NCBI RefSeq assembly: GCF_040499845.1
Contig: NZ_CP159342.1
Location: 6,572,001 to 6,636,000 of the forward strand
From: Micromonospora sp. CCTCC AA 2012012
GTDB lineage: Bacteria; Actinomycetota; Actinomycetes; Mycobacteriales; Micromonosporaceae
Length of the DNA stretch: 64,000 nucleotides
Direction: 5' to 3'
Under the pieces are notes generated by a model. The model was not told the DNA's origin. It saw only the letters and a program-made list of their open reading frames with translations, and made no database searches. The position numbers were made by a program, and so were the translations under genes. Shown here piece after piece: positions 1 through 7,629 of the stretch; position 1 is the stretch's first letter; every line of letters starts with the position of its first letter.

Positions 1-1085
1 ATCCACAGGTAGCGGTTGTCGTACTGGTGCAGGAAGCCGCTGGTGGAGGCGCAGGTGACGATGGTGCCGCCCTTCTTGGCGACATAGACGCTGGCGCCGA
101 AGGTCTCCCGGCCCGGGTGCTCGAACACGATGTCCGGGTCCTCGCCGCCGGTCAGCTCGCGGATCCGCTCGCCGAAGCGGCGCCACTCGTCCTGGTCCTG
201 GGTCTGCTCGTCCTTCCAGAACCGGAAGCCCTCGGCGGAGCGGTCGATGACCAGCTCGGCGCCCATCTTCCGGCACAGCTCGGCCTTCTCCGGGGAGGAG
301 ACCACGCAGACCGGGATCGCCCCGCCGTTGAGCGCCATCTGGGTGGCGTAGCCGCCGAGGCCGCCGGAGGCGCCCCAGATCAGCACCACGTCGCCCTGCT
401 TCATGTTGGCCCCGTGGTGCGAGACCAGCTGCCGGTACGCGGTGGAGTTGACCAGCCCCGGGCTGGCCGCCTCCTCCCAGCTCAGGTGGCGGGGCTTCGG
501 CATCAGCTGGTTGGCCTTGACGACGCAGAGCTCGGCGAGGCCGCCGAAGTTGGTCTCGAAGCCCCAGATCCGCTGCTGCGGGTCCAACATGGTGTCGTCG
601 TGGCCGGCCGAGTCCTCCAGCTCGACGGAGAGGCAGTGCGCGACCACCTCGTCGCCGGCCTTCCACCTGGTCACGCCCGGCCCGGTCCGCAGCACCACGC
701 CGGCCGCGTCCGACCCGACCACGTGGTACGGCAGGTCGTGCCGGCGGGTCAGCTCGGAGAGCCGGCCGTAGCGCTGGAGGAACTTGAAGGTGGACATCGG
801 CTCGAAGATGCTGGTCCACACGGTGTTGTAGTTGATGGCGCTGGCCATCACGGCCACCAGCGCCTCGCCCGGGGCGAGCTCCGGGGTGGGCACCTCCTGG
901 ACGTGCAGCGCCTTGCGGGGGTCCTTGTCACGGGTGGCCATCCCGTCGAACATCCTGGTGTCCTCCGCGCGGACCACCACGCCCCGGTAGCTCTCCGGTA
1001 CCGGCAGGCCGGCCAGGCCGGCGAGTTCGCGCTCCGGCTGCGCCGAGCCCTCCGCCGCCATGATCGCTTCGAGGATGTCCTGCAC
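1..1085 (-). CDS. ccrA: Crotonyl-CoA carboxylase/reductase, C-terminus cut by the window edge
   Basis: Catalyses NADPH-dependent reductive carboxylation of crotonyl-CoA to ethylmalonyl-CoA, the key step of the ethylmalonyl-CoA pathway and a source of extender units. The 361 residues visible match the Streptomyces/Kitasatospora enzymes along their whole length. The N-terminal block TRDKDPRKALHV, the NYNTVWTSIFEP segment and WGFETNFGG (Phe-Glu of the CO2 pocket, about residues 173-174) are present, followed by the nucleotide-binding loop WGASGGLGGYA. The start is GTG at 1085 with GGGAGG eight bases upstream. The frame is still open at base 1, so the end lies outside the window. It is transcribed away from the epimerase/thiolase group, which supplies the same acyl-CoA pool. 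Confidence 0.95.
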   Translation of the reverse strand, partial: MQDILEAIMAAEGSAQPERELAGLAGLPVPESYRGVVVRAEDTRMFDGMATRDKDPRKALHVQEVPTPELAPGEALVAVMASAINYNTVWTSIFEPMSTFKFLQRYGRLSELTRRHDLPYHVVGSDAAGVVLRTGPGVTRWKAGDEVVAHCLSVELEDSAGHDDTMLDPQQRIWGFETNFGGLAELCVVKANQLMPKPRHLSWEEAASPGLVNSTAYRQLVSHHGANMKQGDVVLIWGASGGLGGYATQMALNGGAIPVCVVSSPEKAELCRKMGAELVIDRSAEGFRFWKDEQTQDQDEWRRFGERIRELTGGEDPDIVFEHPGRETFGASVYVAKKGGTIVTCASTSGFLHQYDNRYLW

Positions 1086-1222
1086 GGTGACCTCCCGTTC
1101 GTCCGCACCCCGCGCCGGGCGGGTCGCGGTGCTGCCATAGTCGGCGCCGGTACGCCGGGACCGCCATGTCGGTGATCGACACATCCGCACCGGTCGCCGC
1201 TCCTGTGGGGGCGGACGTTACT

Positions 1223-1237
1223 GAACGGTAGCTAGGG
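1223..1237 (-). promoter_or_regulatory. Putative operator, copy 1 of a shared acyl-CoA motif
   Basis: On the ccrA strand this reads CCCTAGCTACCGTTC. It resembles CCTTAACGATTGTTC before the epimerase/thiolase pair and CCTTAGCGATCGTTC before icmA. It lies about 138 bp upstream of the ccrA start, and a TAACGT hexamer a few bases closer to the gene could be a -10. This is the weakest of the three copies. The match is seen in sequence; the operator role is inferred. Confidence 0.4.
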
Positions 1238-1260
1238 CCGGAAGTCCTCTGTGAAAAACT

Positions 1261-1274
1261 GCATCGACCGATGC
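1261..1274. promoter_or_regulatory. Short palindrome in the ccrA upstream region
   Basis: GCATCG and CGATGC are separated by two bases, in a locally AT-richer patch about 180 bp upstream of ccrA. It could be a regulator site. The 1086-1462 gap otherwise holds only the motif at 1223 and the epimerase terminator at 1393. Confidence 0.25.
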
Positions 1275-1392
1275 GTGGAGCTGTCCGTGGGAACGCGGAA
1301 CCGCGCACTGCCGCGCCTCTTCCCACTGTTCGGGAAGTTGTCCGTCCCGCCCGCTCCCCGGGTGCCCGCCGACCAGGTCGGCGGTGACGCCG

Positions 1393-1436
1393 ACGGGTGC
1401 GTCCCCGGTCGTCCGAGCGACCGGAGACGCACCCGT
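1393..1436 (-). terminator. Intrinsic-type hairpin after the epimerase
   Basis: Two 19-base arms pair at 18 of 19 positions around a 6-base loop (1412-1417). They begin 27 bases past the epimerase stop. There is no clear U tract, as is usual for terminators in this GC class. Confidence 0.75.
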
Positions 1437-1462
1437 TGCGCGCGCGAGGTGGGGTGAGGCGG

Positions 1463-1939
1463 TCAGTGACCCTCGGCGGCGGGCTCGACCAGTTCGACCA
1501 GGACGCCACCGGCGTCCTTCGGGTGGACGAAGTTGACCCGGGAGCCGGCGGTGCCGCGCTTCGGGGTCTCGTAGAGCACCCGGACGCCCCGGTCGCGCAG
1601 CGCCTTGCAGGCCGCGTCGATGTCCGCCACCGTGTACGCGACCTGCTGGACCCCCGGACCGTTGCGGTCCAGGAACTTCGCGATGGTGGACTCCGGGGAG
1701 AGCGGGGCGAGCAGCTGCAGGTAGCCGCCGTCCGCGGTCGGGCCGACGGCCAGCATCGCCTCCCGGACGCCCTGCTCGGCGTTGGTCTCGGTGTGCACGC
1801 AGCGCATCCCGAAGGTGCGGTGGTAGAAGTCGATCGCGGCGTCCAGGTCGGCCACGGCGATCCCGACGTGGTCGATGCGGCGCAGCCCGATGTCTGTGAC
1901 GTAGTCCGCAGCGGGCTCGACGGGGGAGTTCTCAGCCAT
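1463..1939 (-). CDS. mce: Methylmalonyl-CoA epimerase
   Basis: Interconverts (S)- and (R)-methylmalonyl-CoA, linking propionyl-CoA carboxylation to the B12 mutases. The 158-residue protein has two vicinal-oxygen-chelate modules: [18 protein letters not shown] carries the first metal-binding His, VAYTVADID starts the second module, and GVLVELVEP supplies the C-terminal Glu. EQGVREAML and the [10 protein letters not shown] region are also typical of the family. I chose ATG 1939 because the family starts just before the IDH motif. An in-frame ATG eight codons upstream exists, but neither has a good ribosome site, and AGACT a few bases before the ATG suggests a leaderless transcript. Divergent from the thiolase. 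Confidence 0.93.
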   Translation of the reverse strand: MAENSPVEPAADYVTDIGLRRIDHVGIAVADLDAAIDFYHRTFGMRCVHTETNAEQGVREAMLAVGPTADGGYLQLLAPLSPESTIAKFLDRNGPGVQQVAYTVADIDAACKALRDRGVRVLYETPKRGTAGSRVNFVHPKDAGGVLVELVEPAAEGH

Positions 1940-1954
1940 GGCGCTAGTCTGACC

Positions 1955-1969
1955 GAACAATCGTTAAGG
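1955..1969. promoter_or_regulatory. Putative operator, copy 2, between epimerase and thiolase
   Basis: GAACAATCGTTAAGG on the plus strand is the complement of CCTTAACGATTGTTC and matches the icmA copy at 13 of 15 positions. It lies between the divergent epimerase and thiolase starts, just downstream of a plus-strand TAGTCT (1945-1950) that could be the thiolase -10. Binding there could control both genes. Confidence 0.5.
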
Positions 1970-2002
1970 CGTACAGGTCGGCACCCCCCTCGGAGGCAGG
2001 CA

Positions 2003-3199
2003 ATGGCTTCGGTGATCGTCAGCGGCGCGCGGACCCCCATGGGGCGCCTGCTCGGCAACCTCAAGGACCTCCCGGCGACCAAGCTCGGCGGGGTGGCCAT
2101 CAAGGCCGCGCTCGAGCGGGCGGGCGTCGCCCCGGAGCAGGTCCAGTACGTGATCATGGGCCAGGTGCTCCAGGCCGGCACCGGCCAGATCCCGGCCCGT
2201 CAGGCGGCCGTCGAGGCGGGCATCCCGATGTCCGTGCCGGCGCTGACCATCAACAAGGTCTGCCTCTCCGGCCTGGACGCGATCGCCCTGGCCGACCAGC
2301 TCATCCGGGCCGGCGAGTTCGACATCGTGGTGGCCGGCGGCATGGAGTCGATGACCAACGCCCCGCACCTGCTGCTCGGCCAGCGCACCGGCTACAAGTA
2401 CGGCGACGTCACGATCAAGGACCACATGGCCCTCGACGGGCTCACCGACGCCTGGGACTGCTGCTCGATGGGCGAGTCCACCGAGCGGCTCGGGGCGAAG
2501 CACGGCATCACCCGCGAGGAGCAGGACGCCTTCTCCGCCGCCAGCCACCAGCGCGCCGCCGCGGCCCAGAAGAACGGCCACTTCGCCGACGAGATCACCC
2601 CGGTGATCATCCCGCAGCGCAAGGGCGACCCGCTGGCGATCAGCGAGGACGAGGGCATCCGGCCGGACACCACCACCGAGTCGCTGGGCAGGCTGCGGCC
2701 GGCCTTCACCAAGGACGGCACCATCACCGCCGGCAGCTCCTCGCCGATCTCCGACGGCGCCGCCGCGGTGGTCGTGATGAGCAAGGCGAAGGCCAAGGAG
2801 CTGGGGCTGACCTGGCTCGCCGAGATCGGTGCCCACGGCAACGTGGCCGGCCCGGACAACTCCCTGCACTCGCAGCCGTCCAACGCCATCCAGCACGCCC
2901 TCAAGAAGGGCGGCCTGAGCGTCGGCGACCTCGACCTGATCGAGATCAACGAGGCCTTCGCGCAGGTCGGCATCCAGTCCGCGCGGGACCTCGGGGTCAG
3001 CACCGACAAGATCAACGTCAACGGCGGCGCGATCGCGCTCGGCCACCCGATCGGGATGTCCGGCGCCCGGCTGGTGCTCACCCTCGCGCTCGAGCTGAAG
3101 CGGCGCGGCGGCGGCACCGGCGCGGCGGCGCTCTGCGGTGGCGGCGGCCAGGGCGACGCCCTGATCATCCACGTGCCCACCGGTGCCGAGACCGAGTGA
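2003..3199 (+). CDS. Acetyl-CoA acetyltransferase (thiolase)
   Basis: Degradative/biosynthetic type II thiolase that condenses two acetyl-CoA to acetoacetyl-CoA, or cleaves it. The 398 residues equal the family length. The nucleophile is Cys87 in NKVCLSG, and the C-terminal catalytic motifs are the His in [16 protein letters not shown] and the Cys in [12 protein letters not shown] 2003 is preceded by GGAGGCAGG. The reading frame continues open far upstream, but only this start fits the family N-terminus. Placement between epimerase and meaB suggests a role in supplying acetoacetyl-CoA for C4 units and the ethylmalonyl-CoA route. Which direction dominates cannot be read from the sequence. Confidence 0.95.
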   Translation: MASVIVSGARTPMGRLLGNLKDLPATKLGGVAIKAALERAGVAPEQVQYVIMGQVLQAGTGQIPARQAAVEAGIPMSVPALTINKVCLSGLDAIALADQLIRAGEFDIVVAGGMESMTNAPHLLLGQRTGYKYGDVTIKDHMALDGLTDAWDCCSMGESTERLGAKHGITREEQDAFSAASHQRAAAAQKNGHFADEITPVIIPQRKGDPLAISEDEGIRPDTTTESLGRLRPAFTKDGTITAGSSSPISDGAAAVVVMSKAKAKELGLTWLAEIGAHGNVAGPDNSLHSQPSNAIQHALKKGGLSVGDLDLIEINEAFAQVGIQSARDLGVSTDKINVNGGAIALGHPIGMSGARLVLTLALELKRRGGGTGAAALCGGGGQGDALIIHVPTGAETE

Positions 3200-3244
3200 C
3201 GACCCCGCCCGGCGAGCCTCGGCGTCCTGAGTGAGAGTGGTGCA

Positions 3245-4249
3245 GTGAGCGAAGCGGTCGACCACGCCCCGACCGCGGCCACCGGTTCGGTGCGCCGCAG
3301 TCGGGACGTACCCATGCTGGTGGAACGGGCCCGCGAGGGTGACCCCCGCGCGGTGGCCCGGCTGATCACCCTGGTCGAGTCCGGCGACGAGGTGCTGCCG
3401 CAGGTCGCGGCGGCCCTCGCGCCGTACGCCGGGCAGGCCCAGGTGGTCGGGTTGACCGGCTCGCCGGGCGTGGGCAAGTCCACCACCACCAACGAGCTGG
3501 TCCGGGCGCTGCGGGCGCGCGGCCACCGGGTCGGGGTGCTGGCCATCGACCCGTCCAGCCCGTTCACCGGCGGGGCGATCCTCGGCGACCGGGTCCGGAT
3601 GCAGGACCACGCCACCGACCCGGGCGTCTACATCCGCTCGATGTCCAGCCGGGGTCACCTCGGCGGGCTCTCCGCGGCGACGCCGCAGGCGGTCCGGGTG
3701 CTGGAGGGCGCCGGCTGTGACGTGGTGCTGGTGGAGACCGTCGGCGTGGGCCAGGCGGAGGTCGAGGTGGCCTCCCTCGCGGACACCACGCTGGTGCTGC
3801 TCGCCCCCGGCATGGGCGACGCGATCCAGGCGGTCAAGGCGGGCATCCTGGAGATCGCGGACGTCTTCGTGGTCAACAAGGCCGACCGGGACGGCGCCGA
3901 CGCCACCGTCCGCGACATCCAGGGCATGATCGCGCTGGGTGAGCGCGGCCCGGGGGAGTGGCGACCGCAGGTGGTCCGTTCGATCGCCGCCCGGGGCGAG
4001 GGCATCGACGACATCGCCGCCGCCATCGACAAGCACCGCGGCTGGCTGGAGCAGCACGACGAGCTGCGTCGCCGCCGCCAGACGCGGGCCGCCGCCGAGA
4101 TCGAAGCCATCGCGCTCGGCGCGCTGCGCGCCCGGATCGGTTCGCTGCGCGACGGTACGGAGCTGTCGACGCTCGCCGCCAAGGTGGCGCAGGGGGCGCT
4201 CGACCCGTACGCGGCGGCCGACGAACTGCTGGCGCAGCTCGGCTCCTGA
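3245..4249 (+). CDS. meaB: MeaB/ArgK-type GTPase chaperone of B12-dependent acyl-CoA mutase
   Basis: G3E-family GTPase that loads and protects adenosylcobalamin on methylmalonyl- or isobutyryl-CoA mutases. The 334-residue protein has the P-loop GSPGVGKST at residues 72-80, the conserved LAIDPSSPFTGGAILGDR region, the switch region ETVGVGQAE and the G4 motif NKAD. It starts at GTG 3245, 45 bp after the thiolase stop. The neighbourhood (icmA 0.6 kb downstream) suggests its client is the isobutyryl-CoA mutase encoded here, although one MeaB may serve more than one mutase. Confidence 0.93.
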   Translation: MSEAVDHAPTAATGSVRRSRDVPMLVERAREGDPRAVARLITLVESGDEVLPQVAAALAPYAGQAQVVGLTGSPGVGKSTTTNELVRALRARGHRVGVLAIDPSSPFTGGAILGDRVRMQDHATDPGVYIRSMSSRGHLGGLSAATPQAVRVLEGAGCDVVLVETVGVGQAEVEVASLADTTLVLLAPGMGDAIQAVKAGILEIADVFVVNKADRDGADATVRDIQGMIALGERGPGEWRPQVVRSIAARGEGIDDIAAAIDKHRGWLEQHDELRRRRQTRAAAEIEAIALGALRARIGSLRDGTELSTLAAKVAQGALDPYAAADELLAQLGS

Positions 4250-4271
4250 ACGCGCCGTCCACCTAGTACGC

Positions 4272-4306
4272 TCGCACCGCCTCACGGGACCCGTGGGGCG
4301 GTGCGA
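4272..4306 (+). terminator. Strong hairpin between meaB and the Gls24 gene
   Basis: Arms from 4272 and to 4306 form about 16 pairs with a 3-base loop. It follows the meaB stop by 22 bases and ends 15 bases before the next ATG. It could end the meaB message or structure the leader of the Gls24 gene. A TAGTAC just before it (4264-4269) is a possible -10, which would put the hairpin inside a leader. Confidence 0.5.
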
Positions 4307-4321
4307 CGTTGTGGGGAGAGC

Positions 4322-4735
4322 ATGGCGGACGAGGCGACCCAGGAGTTGTCGGTGGTGCCGAGCGCGGTGGCGGGCGGCGCGACGCACGTCTCCGACGAGG
4401 TGGTGGAGAAGATCGCGGTGGCCGCCGCGAAGTCGGTGCCCGGGGTGGCCGAGCTGGGCGGCGACGTGGCCCGGTTCTTCAACGCGGTGCTGGACCGGGT
4501 CGGGCTGGACCAGGTGGGCGACGCGACGCGGGGCTGCTCGGCGCACGTCACCGACGGGGCAGCCGTGATCAACCTGGTGCTGGTCATCTCCGGTGGTCGG
4601 CCGGTGCCCGAGGTGACCGACGGGGTCCGGGCCGCGGTGACCTCGGCGGTCGAGGCGTACGGGCTGCGGGTCGACGAGATCAACATCCGGGTGGACGACG
4701 TGGCCCTGGGCGGTCCGGCGGTGCCCTCGGCCTGA
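4322..4735 (+). CDS. Asp23/Gls24 family envelope stress protein
   Basis: The 137-residue protein carries the Asp23/Gls24 domain: HVSDEVVEKIAVAAAKSVPGV begins it, and RGCSAHVTDGAAVINLVLV plus VTDGVRAAVTSAVEAYGL complete the alternating strand-helix pattern. It has no signal peptide or membrane segment. Family members are cytoplasmic proteins linked to envelope stress and alkaline tolerance in Gram-positives, and their biochemical function is unknown. ATG 4322 has GGGGAGAG upstream. It sits between meaB and icmA, which is unexpected for an envelope protein. Confidence 0.88.
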   Translation: MADEATQELSVVPSAVAGGATHVSDEVVEKIAVAAAKSVPGVAELGGDVARFFNAVLDRVGLDQVGDATRGCSAHVTDGAAVINLVLVISGGRPVPEVTDGVRAAVTSAVEAYGLRVDEINIRVDDVALGGPAVPSA

Positions 4736-4761
4736 CCCTGGTTACCGGCGGGTACGAACTT

Positions 4762-4779
4762 CCTTAGCGATCGTTCAGG
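4762..4779 (+). promoter_or_regulatory. Putative operator, copy 3, at the icmA promoter
   Basis: CCTTAGCGATCGTTCAGG is an imperfect palindrome (14 of 18 positions symmetrical) centred on CGATCG. It lies just upstream of a TACACT -10 candidate (4789-4794), so it covers the expected -35 area, and ends 53 bp before the icmA ATG. Its first 15 bases match the epimerase/thiolase copy at 13 positions. A TetR- or GntR-type acyl-CoA-responsive repressor would fit this layout (inference). Confidence 0.5.
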
Positions 4780-4831
4780 CAGCCGTTCTACACTCGGTCT
4801 TCAGTCGAGGACTCGAGGAGGAGCTCCGCGG

Positions 4832-6520
4832 ATGAACGCCGACGAGATCGCCGCCGGACGGGCACGCTGGCAGGCCCGCTACGACGCCGCCCGCAAGCGC
4901 GACGCGGACTTCACCACCCTGTCCGGAATGCCGGTGGAGCCGGTGTACGGGCCGCCGGAGGGCACCGCCTACCCGGGCTTCGAGCGGATCGGCTGGCCGG
5001 GCGAGTTCCCGTACACCCGGGGGCTCTACCCGACCGGCTACCGCGGGCGGACCTGGACCATCCGGCAGTTCGCCGGCTTCGGCAACGCCCAGCAGACCAA
5101 CGAGCGCTACAAGATGATCCTCGGCGCCGGTGGTGGCGGGCTCTCCGTCGCCTTCGACATGCCGACGCTGATGGGCCGCGACTCCGACGACCCGCAGGCG
5201 CTCGGTGAGGTCGGGCACTGCGGCGTGGCCATCGACTCGGCCGCCGACATGGAGGTGCTCTTCGACGGCATCGACCTGGCCGGCGTGACCACCTCGATGA
5301 CCATCTCCGGTCCGGCCGTGCCGGTCTTCTGCATGTACCTGGTCGCCGCCGAGCGGCAGGGCGTCGACCTGTCCAGGCTGGACGGCACGCTGCAGACCGA
5401 CATCTTCAAGGAGTACATCGCGCAGAAGGAGTGGCTCTTCGACCCCGAGCCGCACCTGCGCCTCATCGGCGACCTGATGGAGTACTGCGCCGCCGAGATC
5501 CCGCGCTACAAGCCGCTCTCGGTCTCCGGCTACCACATCCGCGAGGCCGGCTCGACCGCCGCGCAGGAGCTGGCGTACACCCTGGCCGACGGGTTCGGCT
5601 ATGTCGAGCTGGGGCTCTCGCGCGGGCTGGACGTCAACGTCTTCGCCCCCGGCCTGAGCTTCTTCTTCGACTCCCACGTGGACTTCTTCGAGGAGATCGC
5701 CAAGTTCCGCGCCGCCCGCCGGATCTGGGCCCGCTGGCTGCGCGACGAGTACGGCGCCACCAGCGAGAAGGCGCTCTGGCTGCGGTTCCACACGCAGACC
5801 GCCGGGGTGTCGCTGACCGCTCAGCAGCCGGTCAACAACGTGGTCCGGACCGCCGTCGAGGCGCTCGCCGCGGTGCTCGGCGGGACCAACTCGCTGCACA
5901 CCAACGCCCTGGACGAGACCCTCGCCCTGCCCACCGACGAGTCCGCCGAGATCGCCCTGCGTACCCAGCAGGTGCTGATGGAGGAGACCGGGGTGGTCAA
6001 CGTGGCCGACCCGCTCGGCGGCTCCTGGTACGTCGAGGCGCTCACCGACAAGATCGAGGCCGAGGCGGAGGAGATCTTCGCCCGGATCCGCCAGCTCGGC
6101 GGCGAGGGCCCGCACCAGATCGGCCCGATGACCTCGGGCATCCTGCGCGGCATCGAGGACGGCTGGTTCACCGGCCACATCGCCGAGTCCGCCTTCGTCT
6201 ACCAGCAGGCGCTGGAGAAGGGCGACAAGCGGATCGTCGGCGTCAACTGCCACACCGGCACCCTCGCCAAGGACCTGGAGATCCTGCGCATCTCGCACGA
6301 GGTGGAGCTGGAGCAGCGCCGGGTGCTCGCCGAGCGCAAGACCGCCCGGGACGACGCGGCGGTCAAGGCCGCCGTCGCCCGGATGGTCGAGGTCGGCCGG
6401 ACCGACGGCAACATGATCCCCGCCATGCTCGACGCGGTCCGCGCCGAGGCCACCCTCGGCGAGATCTGCGACGCGCTGCGCGCCGAGTGGGGCGTCTACC
6501 GCGAGCCCGCCCGCTTCTGA
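4832..6520 (+). CDS. icmA: Isobutyryl-CoA mutase large subunit
   Basis: Adenosylcobalamin-dependent mutase large chain that interconverts isobutyryl- and n-butyryl-CoA together with a separate B12-binding small subunit (IcmB). The 562 residues match IcmA closely and stop before any cobalamin domain. Two substrate-deciding positions identify it: RQF puts Phe at residue 80, where methylmalonyl-CoA mutase has Tyr, and YIAQKEW puts Gln at 198, where that enzyme has Arg. These are the known IcmA residues. ATG 4832 has GAGGAGGAG upstream. No icmB is in the window, so the partner must be encoded elsewhere. Butyryl-CoA links this enzyme to Ccr and the thiolase. Confidence 0.93.
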   Translation: MNADEIAAGRARWQARYDAARKRDADFTTLSGMPVEPVYGPPEGTAYPGFERIGWPGEFPYTRGLYPTGYRGRTWTIRQFAGFGNAQQTNERYKMILGAGGGGLSVAFDMPTLMGRDSDDPQALGEVGHCGVAIDSAADMEVLFDGIDLAGVTTSMTISGPAVPVFCMYLVAAERQGVDLSRLDGTLQTDIFKEYIAQKEWLFDPEPHLRLIGDLMEYCAAEIPRYKPLSVSGYHIREAGSTAAQELAYTLADGFGYVELGLSRGLDVNVFAPGLSFFFDSHVDFFEEIAKFRAARRIWARWLRDEYGATSEKALWLRFHTQTAGVSLTAQQPVNNVVRTAVEALAAVLGGTNSLHTNALDETLALPTDESAEIALRTQQVLMEETGVVNVADPLGGSWYVEALTDKIEAEAEEIFARIRQLGGEGPHQIGPMTSGILRGIEDGWFTGHIAESAFVYQQALEKGDKRIVGVNCHTGTLAKDLEILRISHEVELEQRRVLAERKTARDDAAVKAAVARMVEVGRTDGNMIPAMLDAVRAEATLGEICDALRAEWGVYREPARF

Positions 6521-6529
6521 CGGTCGGCA

Positions 6530-6558
6530 GGGGCCCCTCGGCGACGAGGGGCCCCTTT
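6530..6558 (+). terminator. Terminator after icmA
   Basis: Perfect 11-bp stem (GGGGCCCCTCG) with a GCGA loop, followed by TTT, ten bases after the icmA stop. Confidence 0.9.
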
Positions 6559-6644
6559 CCGCGTCCTGGCCAGGCGTGAGAGTTGCAACTGTCGCCGTCG
6601 CGGTTGATCTGAGTTGAGCGGGACACGTGCGAGACTAGGTAACC

Positions 6645-7565
6645 ATGAGCGACCCACGGATCACCTCGTCGATCTTCACCCGCGGCGCGGTCGACCTCAG
6701 CGCGCTGCGCAGCACTCCGGCCCCCGCCCGTCCCACCACACCGACCCAGTCCGGGCCGCCCACCGGCCTTCCGGGTGCCCCCACAGGCGGCGGCGGGGTG
6801 GCCGTGATCGACGTCTCCGAAGCGACATTCCAGTCGGAGGTGCTGGAGCGATCCCTCAGCACCCCGGTGATCGTGGACTTCTGGGCCGAGTGGTGCGAGC
6901 CGTGCAAGCAGCTCTCCCCGGTGCTGGAGCGGCTCGCCGCCGAGGGCGACGGCGCGTGGGTGCTGGCCAAGGTCGACGTGGACGCCAACCCGCGGATCGC
7001 CCAGATGTTCCGGGTGCAGGGCATCCCGATGGTCTACGCGGTGGTCGGCGGGCAGCCGATCGACGCCTTCTCCGGCGTGGTGCCGGAGGCCCAGCTGCGC
7101 CAGTGGATCGGCGCGGTGCTCAAGGCCGGCGGTGTCGCCGTGGCCGAGCCGGAGGACCCCCGCCTCGACGAGGCCGACGACGCGCTGATGAGCGGCGACC
7201 TGGAGGCCGCCGAGCGGGCGTACCGGAAGATCCTGGCCGAGACCCCGGCGGACGCGGCGGCCGAGGCCGGCCTCGCCCAGGTCGGCCTGGCCCGCCGGGT
7301 CGCCGGCGCCGACCCGCAGGCCGCGCTCACCGCCGCCGAGGGCGCCCCCGACGACGTCGAGGCGCAGCTCCTCGCCGCCGACATCGAGGTGCTCAGCGGC
7401 ATGGCCGAGCAGGCCTACCGCCGGCTCGTCGGCCTGGTCCGGCGGACCGCCGGAGACGACCGGGAAAAGGTACGCCAGCACCTGGTCAGCCTCTTCACCA
7501 TCGCCGGACCGGAGGACCCCGCCGTCGCCTCGGCGCGTCGGGCCCTGGCCAGCGCCCTGTTCTGA
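6645..7565 (+). CDS. Thioredoxin-fold protein with C-terminal tetratricopeptide region (YbbN/CnoX-like)
   Basis: The 306-residue cytoplasmic protein has a proline-rich lead of about 50 residues, then a thioredoxin domain with the active site WCEPCK (Cys84 and Cys87), then alpha-helical repeats such as [21 protein letters not shown]. This order is that of E. coli YbbN (CnoX), a redox-linked co-chaperone. Here both active-site cysteines are present, so thiol-disulfide activity is possible. ATG 6645 lacks a ribosome site and has AGACTAG just upstream, so the message may be leaderless, as proposed for the epimerase. From memory, actinomycetes often keep this gene near icmA. Confidence 0.85.
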   Translation: MSDPRITSSIFTRGAVDLSALRSTPAPARPTTPTQSGPPTGLPGAPTGGGGVAVIDVSEATFQSEVLERSLSTPVIVDFWAEWCEPCKQLSPVLERLAAEGDGAWVLAKVDVDANPRIAQMFRVQGIPMVYAVVGGQPIDAFSGVVPEAQLRQWIGAVLKAGGVAVAEPEDPRLDEADDALMSGDLEAAERAYRKILAETPADAAAEAGLAQVGLARRVAGADPQAALTAAEGAPDDVEAQLLAADIEVLSGMAEQAYRRLVGLVRRTAGDDREKVRQHLVSLFTIAGPEDPAVASARRALASALF

Positions 7566-7629
7566 GTCCACGCACGCCAGCGCGGGCCGGCGTTCCGGCC
7601 GGCCCGCCCACCATCGAGGACGGGAGCCC

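Noticed and set aside
1964..4546. Long minus-strand frame opposite thiolase, meaB and the Gls24 gene
   Set aside because: It is antisense to three genes with clear motifs; composition is that of a shadow frame.
4832..6520. Methylmalonyl-CoA mutase (MutB)
   Set aside because: Phe80 and Gln198 are IcmA residues, and the length excludes a B12-binding domain.
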